Source of the DNA: Phenylobacterium sp.
GTDB taxonomy: Bacteria; Pseudomonadota; Alphaproteobacteria; Caulobacterales; Caulobacteraceae
Reading direction: 5' to 3'
Length of the DNA stretch: 64,000 nucleotides
Assembly: GCF_004297125.1 (NCBI RefSeq)
Contig: NZ_SCVD01000015.1
Coordinates: forward strand, 1 to 64,000
The position numbers were made by a program, and so were the translations under genes. This document shows, one piece after another, positions 48,813-57,289 of the stretch. The notes beneath the pieces were generated by a model. It searched no databases. It worked only from the letters and a program-made list of their open reading frames with translations, and was not told the DNA's origin. Position 1 is the stretch's first letter; every line of letters starts with the position of its first letter.

Positions 48813-50965
48813 GCGACCGCCCCTTTGGCCAGGAGTCCGCGGTTGAAGGGGATGCGCCGCAGCGGCTTGCCCGTCGCCGCATAGATCGCGTTGCGCAGCG
48901 AGGCGAAGGCCGCGGTGGTGCCCGCCTCGCCGATGCCGCCAGGCGGCTCGCCGCTCTTGATGAGGTGCACGGCGATCGGCGGGACCTGGTCGATCCGCAG
49001 CATCCGGTAGTCGTGGAAGTTGCTCTGCTGGATCCGCCCCTTGTCCAGGGTGACCTCGCCGTAGAGCGCCGCCGTCAAGCCGAAGACCAGGCCCCCCTGC
49101 AACTGGGCGATGATGGTGTCGGGATTGACCGCGATCCCGGTGTCGACAGCGATGTTCGCGCGCTTGAGATGCACGTCGCCATCCTCGTCGACCTCGACCT
49201 CCACCACCGTGGCGATGAAGCTCCCGAATGAGACCTGCGTGGCGACCCCACGCCCGGATCGCGGCGGCAATGGCGAGCCCCAACCGGCCTGCTCGGCGGC
49301 CAGGTCGAGAACCGCGCGCAGCCGCGGGCTCTTTCCCAGGTTCGCACGGCGGAACGCGACGGGGTCCTTGCCGGCCTTCATTGCGAGCTCGTCGATGAAG
49401 CTCTCGATGGCGAAGACGTTGTTGTTCGGGCCCACGCCCCGCCAGAACCCGGTCGACACCCCGGGCGGCTCGTCGCGCACATACTCCACGCGCAGGTCGG
49501 GAATGTCGTAGGGGATGTCGATGGCGCTATCCACCGCATCTGGGTCGACGCCCTTCTGGTAGCCGGGCGGCAGCCAGCGGGCGATCACCGCCGAGCCGGT
49601 GATCCGGTACTTCCAGGCAGTGATGCGATCGCCCGACAGCTTCGCCCAAATTCGGTCGCGGTAGACGGGACGCACGATGTCCTGGCGGATGTCCTCTTCC
49701 CGGGTCCAGACGACCTTCACCGGGCCATCCACCTTCTGCGCGATGCGGGCCGACTTGACCGCCATGTCCGCCTCGAGCCGGCGTCCGAAGCCGCCGCCCA
49801 GCAGGTGCTGGTTGATCTTCACCTTCGCCGGCGGCAGTCCGAGCGCCTGGGCCACATGGGACTGCACACGGGTTATGGCCTGGGTGCCCAGCCAGAGTTC
49901 GCAGCCCGCGGGCGTGACATGCGCCGTGCAGTTCATCGGCTCCATGGCCGCATGCGCCAGGAAGGGCATCTCGAATTCGCCGGTGAGGACCTGACCGCCG
50001 CCCAGCGCCTTGTCCGCATCGCCTGTCTGTCTCGCGACCACGCCGTCCCGCTCGCTCGCCTTGCGGATCTGCGCCCAGACCTGGGCGGAATCGACCTGGC
50101 CGTTCGGACCGTCGTTCCAGGTGATCTTGAGCGCCTCTAGGCCCCGCTTGGCCGCCCACATGTGCTCACCGACCACGGCGACGAGGTCCTCCAGCACGAC
50201 GACCTGCTGCACGCCCGGCACGAGGCGGGCCTCCGTGTCGTCGACGCCCGCGACCGCGCCACCCTTCACGGGGCTGGCCATCAAGGTGGCGTATCGGCAG
50301 CCGGGCGGCCGCGCGTCGATGCCGTAGACGGTCTTGCCGTTGACCTTGTCCGGCGTGTCGAGCCGCTTCAGCGGCTTGCCGATCAGGCGGAACTCGCCCG
50401 GCGTCTTCAGCGGCGGATCAGAGGGAACCTTCAGCGCGGCCGCCCGCCCCACGAGGTCGCCATAGCCGACGCGGCGATCGCTCTCCGGATGGAACACCTG
50501 GCCCACTTCCGTCCGGCAGGCGCTAGGGGCGACGCCCCAACGCTGAGCCGCCGCCTGGACCAGGACCGCGCGGGTCCCGGCGCCCGCCTTGCGCAGCGGC
50601 GTCCACCACGCTCGGATGGAGTTCGAGTTTCCGGTCGCCTGCACGCCGAGCATCGGATTTGTGTAGTGGCCCTCGTCGGGCGGAGCGTGCTCGACCCGGA
50701 CGCGAGCGAAATCGGCGTCCAGCTCCTCGGCCAGGATCATCGAGATCGACGTGTAGACCCCCTGCCCCATCTCGACCTGCGGCATCACGAGCGTCGCCGC
50801 GCCCTCGCGGTCGATGCGGATGAAGGCGTTGAAGGGCGTGCCGGGCTGGGCCGCGGCGCTCCGCCCGCCCAGCGGCAGGTGGAGGCCGACCAGCAGCACG
50901 CCACCGACGCCGGCGCCCAGTAGAGCCCGGCGCGAGACGCTGGGGGACAAGGTATCGCCCGCCAT
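48809..50965 (-). CDS. Molybdopterin-binding large subunit, xanthine dehydrogenase family (IorB-like), Tat-exported
   Basis: 718 residues with a Tat signal (SRRALLGAGVGGVLLVGLHL). The sequence follows the isoquinoline 1-oxidoreductase beta-subunit pattern: VMPQVEMGQGVYTSISMILAEELDAD, GYRKTVYGIDA-like VNGKTVYGIDARPPG, LLGGGFGRRLEADMAVKSARI (molybdopterin contact) and EAGTTAAFASLRNAIYAATG near the end with the conserved Glu of GIGE. Such enzymes hydroxylate aldehydes or N-heterocycles with water and pass electrons via the 2Fe-2S subunit. It is the middle gene of the operon: 2Fe-2S subunit (2 nt gap), this gene, cytochrome c (4-nt overlap). Aldehyde oxidation is the likelier role here. Confidence 0.92.
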   Translation of the reverse strand: MAGDTLSPSVSRRALLGAGVGGVLLVGLHLPLGGRSAAAQPGTPFNAFIRIDREGAATLVMPQVEMGQGVYTSISMILAEELDADFARVRVEHAPPDEGHYTNPMLGVQATGNSNSIRAWWTPLRKAGAGTRAVLVQAAAQRWGVAPSACRTEVGQVFHPESDRRVGYGDLVGRAAALKVPSDPPLKTPGEFRLIGKPLKRLDTPDKVNGKTVYGIDARPPGCRYATLMASPVKGGAVAGVDDTEARLVPGVQQVVVLEDLVAVVGEHMWAAKRGLEALKITWNDGPNGQVDSAQVWAQIRKASERDGVVARQTGDADKALGGGQVLTGEFEMPFLAHAAMEPMNCTAHVTPAGCELWLGTQAITRVQSHVAQALGLPPAKVKINQHLLGGGFGRRLEADMAVKSARIAQKVDGPVKVVWTREEDIRQDIVRPVYRDRIWAKLSGDRITAWKYRITGSAVIARWLPPGYQKGVDPDAVDSAIDIPYDIPDLRVEYVRDEPPGVSTGFWRGVGPNNNVFAIESFIDELAMKAGKDPVAFRRANLGKSPRLRAVLDLAAEQAGWGSPLPPRSGRGVATQVSFGSFIATVVEVEVDEDGDVHLKRANIAVDTGIAVNPDTIIAQLQGGLVFGLTAALYGEVTLDKGRIQQSNFHDYRMLRIDQVPPIAVHLIKSGEPPGGIGEAGTTAAFASLRNAIYAATGKPLRRIPFNRGLLAKGAVA

Positions 50966-50967
50966 CG

Positions 50968-51447
50968 CTACGCCCTCGCCGCGACGGCGCGTTTGATCGC
51001 GTCGCGGATCCGATCGTAGGTGCCACAGCGGCAGATGTTGCCGGCCATCGCGGCATCGATGTCAGCGTCGTCGGGCTGGGGGATCCTGTTCAGCAGCGCG
51101 GTGGCCGACATGATCTGGCCGGACTGGCAGTAGCCGCACTGGACGACCTCGAGCTCAAGCCAGGCGTTCTGCACACGCGCACCGGCCTCGGTCTCCCCCA
51201 CACGCTCGATGGTGGTGACGGGCCGCGCCCCAACCGAGCCCACCGGAAGGAGGCAGGACCGCACAGCCGCGCCTCCGACGTGCACCGTGCAGGCCCCGCA
51301 CTGCGCGATGCCGCACCCGAACTTCGTGCCCGTCAGGCCCAGGATGTCGCGCAGCACCCAAAGCAGGGGCATGTCGTCGGGCGCCGTCACGGTCCGCGCC
51401 TCACCGTTGATCTGGAGTGTCCTGGGCTGCAGCACATCCACCTCCAT
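50968..51447 (-). CDS. 2Fe-2S subunit of the molybdenum hydroxylase (IorA-like)
   Basis: 159 residues from ATG 51447 ([16 protein letters not shown]), close to the usual ~155; the open frame extends to 51618 through operator S4 and is rejected. Two 2Fe-2S clusters are visible: the plant-ferredoxin type ([16 protein letters not shown] with a further Cys in RSCLLP) and the C-terminal helical type ([10 protein letters not shown] and [12 protein letters not shown]). It links the molybdenum centre to the cytochrome. First gene of the operon under half-site S4, 134 nt downstream of that site's centre. Confidence 0.9.
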   Translation of the reverse strand: MEVDVLQPRTLQINGEARTVTAPDDMPLLWVLRDILGLTGTKFGCGIAQCGACTVHVGGAAVRSCLLPVGSVGARPVTTIERVGETEAGARVQNAWLELEVVQCGYCQSGQIMSATALLNRIPQPDDADIDAAMAGNICRCGTYDRIRDAIKRAVAARA

Positions 51448-51564
51448 CGTCGCCGACCCGGCCCCCACCTCGGGGTGCTCGATCGACGATCCCTGCGGCC
51501 CGCCGCAGTCGCCCGCGCACTGCGTGGCGCCTCTGAAAGCTAGCCACCCCCCCGCCGTCTGCAA

Positions 51565-51580
51565 TTGGACCAAGGTATCG
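51565..51580. promoter_or_regulatory. Island operator S4 (half-site)
   Basis: TTGGACCAAGGTATCG is an exact left half; the right half (CCGGAGCGACC) is degenerate. Upstream of the molybdenum hydroxylase operon. Confidence 0.55.
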
Positions 51581-51614
51581 CCGGAGCGACCGAGGCGCCG
51601 GGCAAGCGCCCCCT

Positions 51615-52052
51615 TCAAGTCGCGCCGGCCTGCCCGCGTCGTGGGTCGTCACGGGCTTCGACGTAGTCGAGGCCCAGGGGCCCAAGGGCGGTGACCTGGG
51701 TGACGTACTCGCCGTCCTTCGCCCAATGGAAGTGCGACTGCCCGCCGGGCAGGACGACGACACTCCCGGGACCGAAGGCCTGCAGGCTGTCGGGATCGAA
51801 GCGTTCGCCCAGACCGATGTGGAAGACCCCCGATATGACCGTGTAGAGCCGGTCTTCCGGATGACGATGCGGCGCCATGCGCACGCCGGCCGGCAGCTTC
51901 ACGCGGATAACATAGGGCCCCGCCTGGGACGGGTCTCCGACCAGCACGGCGAGGCGCGCCTCCGGCGGAAACGCCGGAAACGGGCGCCACTCGACGTTCT
52001 CAGGCCGGATGAAATGGAAGCGGTCCTGGTCTCGCTGGTGGGTCATGAGCAT
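51615..52052 (-). CDS. Cupin-domain protein
   Basis: 145 residues from ATG 52052 ([15 protein letters not shown]), which has GGAGGG 6 nt upstream; ATG 52058 is two codons earlier but too close to that site. The cupin metal motif is [24 protein letters not shown] (HxH...E), and the second motif is [14 protein letters not shown] with a further His. It is a small single-domain cupin, probably metal binding and cytoplasmic. It is divergent from the lipoprotein gene at 52218 with the near-perfect operator S5 between them. Function unknown; such cupins can bind or isomerise small metabolites. Confidence 0.8.
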   Translation of the reverse strand: MLMTHQRDQDRFHFIRPENVEWRPFPAFPPEARLAVLVGDPSQAGPYVIRVKLPAGVRMAPHRHPEDRLYTVISGVFHIGLGERFDPDSLQAFGPGSVVVLPGGQSHFHWAKDGEYVTQVTALGPLGLDYVEARDDPRRGQAGAT

Positions 52053-52121
52053 CGCCATCCCTCCGTCCGTCACGGGACATCGTCCTGGAAGAATTGGCGC
52101 GAGACCGCGGGGGGCGCGATG

Positions 52122-52150
52122 GGACTTTGGTGTCGGCGACACCTTCGTCC
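52122..52150. promoter_or_regulatory. Island operator S5 (near-perfect palindrome)
   Basis: GGAC-TTT-GGTGTCG meets CGACACC-TTC-GTCC across one G; the right edge continues AA as in GTCCAA. It is centred 84 nt before the cupin start (52052) and 82 nt before the lipoprotein start (52218), an almost symmetric divergent arrangement. Confidence 0.75.
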
Positions 52151-52217
52151 AATCCCCGCGAGGCGGCGGGAGGCGCATCTGACGGTCATCACACCGGAAC
52201 CATCAGAGAGACCGAAG

Positions 52218-52685
52218 ATGACCACCGCGAACCTTAGCGCGCCGATCCCACCCCCGCGTCGCTCGTCCGCCCATCGACCCCTGAGGGCCTTCGCGATCGC
52301 CGCCCTCGGCGGGGCCTCCCTCGTCGCCGCCGGCTGTCAGACGACGGCCCAGCAGATCAGCCGCAAGGAGGATAGTCTGGTGGCCGCGGGCTTCACCCGC
52401 CTGCCGGCGAACACACCTGCGCGCGAGGCGCAACTCGCCACCCTGCCCCCCAACCGGTTCATGCCGAAGACCGATGGCGACACCACCAACTACATCTATG
52501 CCGATCCGGTGGTGTGCCATTGCCTCTACGTGGGCTCGCAGACCGCCTACGGGACCTACATGCGGACCCTCCAGACCCAGCGGCAGTTGGACCAAGCCCA
52601 ACTGACCGCGCTCACCTACCAAAACGCCTGGAACTGGGACCGGTGGGACTGGGGTCCGTGGGGCGGTGGGTGGTGGTGGCGCTGA
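52218..52685 (+). CDS. Small lipoprotein with a Trp-rich C-terminal tail
   Basis: 155 residues from ATG 52218. Residues 1-24 are polar and basic, then a hydrophobic stretch (FAIAALGGASLVAAGC) ends in a lipobox with the Cys at about residue 40, so it should be a lipid-anchored envelope protein. The mature part has VVCHCLYVGSQTAYGTYMR and a Gln-rich helix (TQRQLDQAQLTALTYQ). It ends in an unusual tail of Trp, Asp and Gly: NAWNWDRWDWGPWGGGWWWR. I know no family for it. It is controlled from S5, divergently from the cupin. The Trp tail could insert in membrane or bind aromatic or sugar ligands. Confidence 0.75.
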   Translation: MTTANLSAPIPPPRRSSAHRPLRAFAIAALGGASLVAAGCQTTAQQISRKEDSLVAAGFTRLPANTPAREAQLATLPPNRFMPKTDGDTTNYIYADPVVCHCLYVGSQTAYGTYMRTLQTQRQLDQAQLTALTYQNAWNWDRWDWGPWGGGWWWR

Positions 52686-53054
52686 GCGCCCGCGCCGTTT
52701 CCCCAAGGCCGCTACTCCTGCGCAGCGCGGTCCCTGCATCGCGCTGCTTTCCCTTGTGCTCCGAGGCCCGTCGCCGGCCCATGCCGGTTGAACCTTGCTG
52801 GCTGCATCGGGGTCGGCGTCCCTTCCGTCCCGCCGCGGTCGACGCAGCAGGCCGCAGTGACGGATACGGCGGAGCCTGGACAGCCTCCGGGGAACCAAAG
52901 TCGAAACAAAGACGCCGCGCCACCAGCCGGCGGGGGATGGCTGGAGACGCGGCGCAAGCTTCGGCTGGGGGGAGCCGAAGTCGGGTGTGGAGCCCCGGGG
53001 CGTCAGTGCCCGCCGAGGTGGGCCTCCACGAGTCTGGTGCTACTTGGCGTCCGT
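52686..53054. other. Intergenic region, no gene recognised
   Basis: 369 nt between the lipoprotein and the convergent end of the six-gene operon. Frames on both strands are short, Arg/Pro-rich and unlike any family. A lone ACCAAAGTC at about 52907 resembles an operator half-edge but has no core dyad. It may contain terminators, though no strong hairpin with a T-run is seen. Confidence 0.5.
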
Positions 53055-53894
53055 TCAGCCAACGCCATTGTCCGGCTGCAGGTCGGCGAGACGCCGGCCG
53101 AAGTTGAGTTCGAAATCCGATCGCTCGCCGTAGCCGAGGGCGCCCAGCCCTTCCCGGCGCACCCGGGCGGCGGGATGGTTCAGGCCGGCGAAGAACGCTT
53201 GGTTGCTCGCCTCGATCGCGTCGCCGTCAGGGACACCCACGCGATTCACGAGCGCCTTGAGAGCGCCCAGCGTCTCGCGGTCGAACGAGGCGAGCCGCCG
53301 GGCCAGATTATCCACGAAGGAATCGAGCTGGTCGTCATCCACCGCCCGGTTGATCCAGCCGTAGCGCTCGGCCACATCGGCATCGAAGTCGTCGCCGCTC
53401 AGCACGATCTCCAGCGCCCGGCTTCGTCCGACCAGGCGCGGCAACCATTCGAGGGCGCCGCCGCCCGGTGGCAGGCCGACGCCCACCTCCGGCTGGCCCA
53501 GGATGGCGCGCTGGCGGCTCGCGAAGCGCATGTCGCACGCCAGAACGAATTCGCTGCCGACGCCCCGCGTCCGGCCGCGGATTTTGGCGAGGCTGATCAC
53601 CGGCGAACGGCTGAGCCGGACGACGACGTCGATCCAGGGCGAGAAGCCGCTGGGCCCAGGCTCCCGGGGCATCTCCGCCGACTTCGCCGTCTCGAAGTGC
53701 GCGATGAAGAAGTCCGGATCGGCCGAGTCGAAGACCAGCACCTTCGCGGAAGGGTCGGCCTCCACGGCGGTGATCAGCCCCTGGAGCTCGAGGATCGCCG
53801 CCGGCGGCAGCAGGTTGATCGGCGGGTTCGAAAAGGTGGCACGCCAGATCCCGGGCGTCGCCCGATCGAGGGCGAAGAAGGCGCCGGCGCTCAC
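53055..53894 (-). CDS. Enoyl-CoA hydratase/isomerase family protein
   Basis: 279 residues from a GTG at 53894 that overlaps the TGA of the isochorismatase-like gene (GTGA). Crotonase-fold features: ATFSNPPINLLPPAAILELQGLI, VLVFDSADPDFFIAHFE, IAKIRG-like LAKIRGRTRGVGSEFVLACDMRFASRQ (oxyanion loop) and QPEVGVGLPPGGGALEWLPRLVG. The usual Glu pair of true hydratases is not evident, so the reaction may be isomerisation, or hydrolysis of a CoA ester. It is the last gene of the six-gene operon starting at 58612. The long frame upstream to 54299 lies within the neighbour in a different phase and is not coding. Confidence 0.85.
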   Translation of the reverse strand: MSAGAFFALDRATPGIWRATFSNPPINLLPPAAILELQGLITAVEADPSAKVLVFDSADPDFFIAHFETAKSAEMPREPGPSGFSPWIDVVVRLSRSPVISLAKIRGRTRGVGSEFVLACDMRFASRQRAILGQPEVGVGLPPGGGALEWLPRLVGRSRALEIVLSGDDFDADVAERYGWINRAVDDDQLDSFVDNLARRLASFDRETLGALKALVNRVGVPDGDAIEASNQAFFAGLNHPAARVRREGLGALGYGERSDFELNFGRRLADLQPDNGVG

Positions 53895-54514
53895 GCTGCC
53901 GTCTCCCCGAGTTCGCCGATGAGCGCCGCGGTCGTCGTGATCACATGGGCGTAGGTGGGCCCATTGATCTCGTGGGCCGCATGCATCGCCTCCGGGCTGA
54001 AGGCCGCGGTCGCGTCCTTCACCAGGGTGACGTGATAGCCGAGCTCCATGGCGAAACGACCCGTCGCTTCGAGGCAGGTGTTGGCGATCAGCCCGATCAG
54101 GATCACCCGGCCGATCCCATACTGCTTCAGCTGCATGTCGAGGTCGGTGTTGGCGAACCCGCTGGTGCCCCAGTGTTCGTGGACCACCACGTCTCCGTCC
54201 TGCGGTTGGAAGTCGTCGTGGAAGGTCCCACCCCAGCTGCCCTTCTCGAAGATCCGGCGTTGCGCGCCGGCCCGCTGATAGGGCGTCGTGTGACGCCAAT
54301 GGGCGTAGTCCCCGTCCTCGAAGCGATGGTGCGGCACGAAGAAGATCTTCAGGCCGGCTTCGCGGGCGGCGGCGACGACCGCGCGGAGGTGCGAGAGCAG
54401 GTCCACCTCCTCGGCCACCGCCTTCAGCTTCGGCCAGGACTTCCCACCCTCGCTGAGGAAGTCGTTGTAGGGATCGACGAGCAGGATGGCGGTGGGTTCT
54501 GACGGATGGGCCAT
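53891..54514 (-). CDS. Isochorismatase-like cysteine hydrolase
   Basis: 207 residues: AILLVDPYNDFLSEGG (catalytic Asp), IFEKGSWGGTFHDDF (Lys region) and LIANTCLEATGRFAMELGY (nucleophilic Cys) give the Asp-Lys-Cys triad of the isochorismatase superfamily. Members hydrolyse amides (nicotinamidase, N-carbamoyl hydrolases) or enol ethers. It lies 10 nt after the SRPBCC-like gene and overlaps the enoyl-CoA hydratase gene by 4 nt, so it is translated from the operon message. Substrate unknown. Confidence 0.87.
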   Translation of the reverse strand: MAHPSEPTAILLVDPYNDFLSEGGKSWPKLKAVAEEVDLLSHLRAVVAAAREAGLKIFFVPHHRFEDGDYAHWRHTTPYQRAGAQRRIFEKGSWGGTFHDDFQPQDGDVVVHEHWGTSGFANTDLDMQLKQYGIGRVILIGLIANTCLEATGRFAMELGYHVTLVKDATAAFSPEAMHAAHEINGPTYAHVITTTAALIGELGETAA

Positions 54515-54524
54515 GGCGGAAGGC

Positions 54525-55061
54525 TCAGGCCGCAGCCGCGTGACGCAGGGCGAACCGCTCGAGGCTGGCCGCGAAGAGCGGGGTCTCGCCGGCGTTGTGG
54601 GCGGCGCTGTAGGGCGCGCGTCCCGCGCGGAAAACCTCGAAGGGAATGCCCTGCTTGTCCAGGTAGGCCTGGAACTCCTCGGTGGGATAGGTGTGGACGC
54701 GGTTGGTGAACTCGCACCGGCCCGCGTCGAGGCGCTTCACGCTGAGTTCCCAGACCACCACCATCGTGGTCCGGCCGGCGGCGGTGAAGAGGTCCGAGAC
54801 GGACTTCAGGACGAGCTGGTGCGGCGTCGCCACCTGCTCCACATAGTGCTGCACCATCGGCGTGCCGCCGATGACCTCGACATTGATCGACATCCGCTTG
54901 CCGTCGCGGTCGGTCGTTGCGCCGGCCGCCACGTGGGCGGGCGAGCAGCCCTGGTATTCCGCGTCGGGCAGCGCGAAGCACCAGGCCGGAATGTCGACCG
55001 CCTCGATCGGGGCGTTGATCACGGCCGTGAAGCTCGTGTCGACGATGACGTTGTCTTCCAT
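54525..55061 (-). CDS. Hypothetical protein, possibly SRPBCC-like fold
   Basis: 178 residues from ATG 55061, with AAGGAG 6 nt upstream. The start FTAVINAPIEAVDIPAWCFALPDAEYQGC followed by beta-strand-like segments (KRMSINVEVIGGTPMVQHYVEQV; RTTMVVVWELSVKRLDAGRCEFTNRVHTYP) recalls ligand-binding SRPBCC/START-like proteins, but I cannot place it firmly. No signal peptide. It lies 19 nt after the alpha/beta hydrolase and 10 nt before the isochorismatase-like gene, inside the six-gene operon. A small-molecule-binding or polyketide-cyclase-like role is only a possibility. Confidence 0.6.
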   Translation of the reverse strand: MEDNVIVDTSFTAVINAPIEAVDIPAWCFALPDAEYQGCSPAHVAAGATTDRDGKRMSINVEVIGGTPMVQHYVEQVATPHQLVLKSVSDLFTAAGRTTMVVVWELSVKRLDAGRCEFTNRVHTYPTEEFQAYLDKQGIPFEVFRAGRAPYSAAHNAGETPLFAASLERFALRHAAAA

Positions 55062-55080
55062 GGGGGGCTCCTTCGGGGGA

Positions 55081-56106
55081 TCAGAGACGGGCGACGTCGA
55101 GGATGGCCTGGGCGAACGGCCCCGGCGCTTCCTGCGGCAGGTTATGGCCGACGCCGCCCTCGACCAGGCGGTGGACATAGGGCCCGGTGAACTTGGCGGC
55201 GTAGGCCGACGGATCGGGATGCGGCGCGCCGTTGGCGTCGCCCTCCAGGGTGATGGTCGGAACGCCGATGGTCGGCGCGGTGGCCAGCTGCGCCTCGAAG
55301 ACGTCGTAGCGCGCCTCGCCCTCGGCCAGGCCCATTCGCCAGCGGTAGTTGTGGATGACGATTGCCACGTGGTCGGGATTGTCGAAAGCGTCCGCCGAGC
55401 GCGCGTAGGTCGCGTCGTCGAAGCTCCACTTGGGCGACGCCAGCTGCCAAATCAGCCGGTTGAACGGGCGTCGGTTGGCCTCGTAGCCGGCCCTGCCGCG
55501 CTCCGTGGCGAAGTAGAACTGGTACCACCACTGAAACTCGGCGGCGGGCGGCAGCGGCTTGGCCCCTGCCGCCTGGCTGCCGATCAGGTAGCCGCTGACC
55601 GAGACCAGGCCTCTGCATCGTTCCGGCCAGAGCGCCGCGATGATGTCGGCGCTGCGGGCGCCCCAGTCGAACCCGCCCAGGATCGCGCTCTTGATCCGCA
55701 GCGCGTCCATCATGGCGACGGTGTCGAACGCGACGGCCGACGGCTGGCCGTTGCGGACCGTATCGGCTGACAGGAAACGGGTCGGTCCATAGCCCCGGAC
55801 GTAGGGCGCGATGACGCGGTAGCCCTGAGCGACGAGCAATGGCGCCACGGCTTCGAACGCATGGATGTCGTACGGCCAGCCGTGGAGGAGGATGACGGGC
55901 GGACCATTGGATGGCCCGACCTCGGCGTAGGCGATCTCCAGGCCGTTTGCCTGCACGGTCCGCAGCGCCGGAGAACCGCCGCGTCCGGCGGACTTCGAAG
56001 CCTGACGGCCGTCGGCGGCGGCGGTCGGCGTATGCCCCAGGGCCGCTGCGGAGATCACGGCAGCGCCCAGGAGGCGGCGGCGCGTGGGGTCGAGGGTCGT
56101 GGGCAT
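55081..56106 (-). CDS. Tat-exported alpha/beta hydrolase, epoxide-hydrolase/dehalogenase type
   Basis: 341 residues; Tat-type leader (TRRRLLGAAVISAAALGHTPTAAA). The fold motifs are VILLHGWPYDIHAFE (oxyanion hole), the nucleophile elbow GGFDWGARSADIIAALW with Asp as nucleophile rather than Ser, and VGHNLPQE with the catalytic His. An Asp nucleophile is typical of epoxide hydrolases and haloalkane dehalogenases. It is therefore a second epoxide-hydrolase-like enzyme in the operon and should act in the periplasm. Neighbours: redoxin 12 nt upstream, SRPBCC-like gene 19 nt downstream. Confidence 0.85.
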   Translation of the reverse strand: MPTTLDPTRRRLLGAAVISAAALGHTPTAAADGRQASKSAGRGGSPALRTVQANGLEIAYAEVGPSNGPPVILLHGWPYDIHAFEAVAPLLVAQGYRVIAPYVRGYGPTRFLSADTVRNGQPSAVAFDTVAMMDALRIKSAILGGFDWGARSADIIAALWPERCRGLVSVSGYLIGSQAAGAKPLPPAAEFQWWYQFYFATERGRAGYEANRRPFNRLIWQLASPKWSFDDATYARSADAFDNPDHVAIVIHNYRWRMGLAEGEARYDVFEAQLATAPTIGVPTITLEGDANGAPHPDPSAYAAKFTGPYVHRLVEGGVGHNLPQEAPGPFAQAILDVARL

Positions 56107-56118
56107 TCGGGGTCTCCG

Positions 56119-57201
56119 CTATCCGAAGGTGAAGCAGTAGGCGCGCGGCCCGGCGGCCTGGAATTCGATGACGCAGGTCCGGTCGCGGACCGGCCCGGCC
56201 TGCCGGACGAGCTGGTACATGCGCGCCTCGCGCACCTCGCCCCATCCGCCGGGATCCGTATCGGACCCGTGGTCCACGCCCGGATCCGCACCGTCCAGGC
56301 GCACGCGGAAGCGGACAGGGTTGTCGCCGGCGCCCGGCCCCATCACGAGGTGGAGGTCGCGGGCGTGGAAGCGGTAGGCGATGGACCCCGCGCCGCGGGT
56401 CAGCTCCGCGAACTCGGGCCGCGAGGTCCAGGTCCCGGCAAGGCCCCAGCCGTTCAGCGGAAGCCGCGTGGGGGTTTCGTAGCTCCGGGCCGTGTCCCGG
56501 CGCAGGGCGCCGGCGAAGTTCTCCGCCTTGGCGTAGCCCGCATAGGTTTCCGGCGACCCGAGGTCATCCCAGTCCGGCGCGGCTTGCGCCCCGACCCCCA
56601 TGACCGGCGCGATGGGGTCGGAGACCTGCTCCCCGAAGCCGTCGGCGAGCAGGGTCTGGATCACCCGCTCGGAGGTGTCGTAGTCGCCCTCCCCCAGCCG
56701 CTGGTGGCGAACCCGGCCCTCGGTATCGAGGATGTAGAAGCCCGGCCAGGCGTTGTTGCGGAAGGACCGCCAGATCCGGAAGTCGTTGTCGAGCGTCACC
56801 GGGTAGCGAAGGCCAAGCTGTTCGACCGCCGTGCGGACCCGCGGCAGCTCATGCTCGAAGCTGAACTCCGGCGTATGGACGCCGATCACCACCAGCCCTC
56901 GGTCGCGGTATTTCTCCGCCCAGGCGCGGACATAGGGCAGCGGGCGCAGACTGTTGATGCAGGTGTAGGTCCAGAAGTTGACCAGCACGACCTTGCCGAG
57001 GAGGTCCGCGGGCCGCAGCGGCGGTCCATTCAGCCACGCGCCGTCGCCCGGCAACGCCCGGTAGGCGCCGTCCGCCGGCGCGCTACAGGCCGCGAGGGCG
57101 CCCCCGAGCACCGGCGCTGCGGCCAACGGCGCGGCCAGCAGCCCCAGGGCGGCGGCCCGCCGGCTGAGCGGAGGACAGGACGGGATGGCGGGCGCGGGCA
57201 T
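56119..57201 (-). CDS. Exported thioredoxin-fold protein (DipZ/TlpA-like redoxin) with CxxS active site
   Basis: 360 residues. A Tat-like leader (SRRAAALGLLAAPLAAAPVLGGALAAC) ends in an Ala-Ala-Cys that may be a lipobox. The thioredoxin-like part has VVLVNFWTYTCINSLRPLPYVRAWAEKY, PGFYILDTEGRVRHQRLGEGDY. Relatives read FWTYTCINCxR; here the second Cys of CxxC is Ser (CINS). The C-terminal ~120 residues form the beta domain (FAELTRGAGSIAYRFHARDLHLVMG) found in DipZ-type proteins. It should be a periplasmic redoxin; loss of the resolving Cys would prevent simple disulfide exchange and suggests isomerase, reductase-trap or glutathione-linked chemistry. Second gene of the operon. Confidence 0.85.
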   Translation of the reverse strand: MPAPAIPSCPPLSRRAAALGLLAAPLAAAPVLGGALAACSAPADGAYRALPGDGAWLNGPPLRPADLLGKVVLVNFWTYTCINSLRPLPYVRAWAEKYRDRGLVVIGVHTPEFSFEHELPRVRTAVEQLGLRYPVTLDNDFRIWRSFRNNAWPGFYILDTEGRVRHQRLGEGDYDTSERVIQTLLADGFGEQVSDPIAPVMGVGAQAAPDWDDLGSPETYAGYAKAENFAGALRRDTARSYETPTRLPLNGWGLAGTWTSRPEFAELTRGAGSIAYRFHARDLHLVMGPGAGDNPVRFRVRLDGADPGVDHGSDTDPGGWGEVREARMYQLVRQAGPVRDRTCVIEFQAAGPRAYCFTFG

Positions 57202-57289
57202 CGGGGCGGCCTTGCGGACAGGGCGAGTGAAAGGGGGAGCGGGTCGGCTCGGGGAGGCGGACCGACCCGCTCGTCCGGCGCGCGGGGCC

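Noticed and set aside
50948..50960. GGTATCGCC near the start of the molybdenum subunit gene as another island operator
   Set aside because: It is inside the coding region, lacks a right half and lacks the TTGGAC edge.
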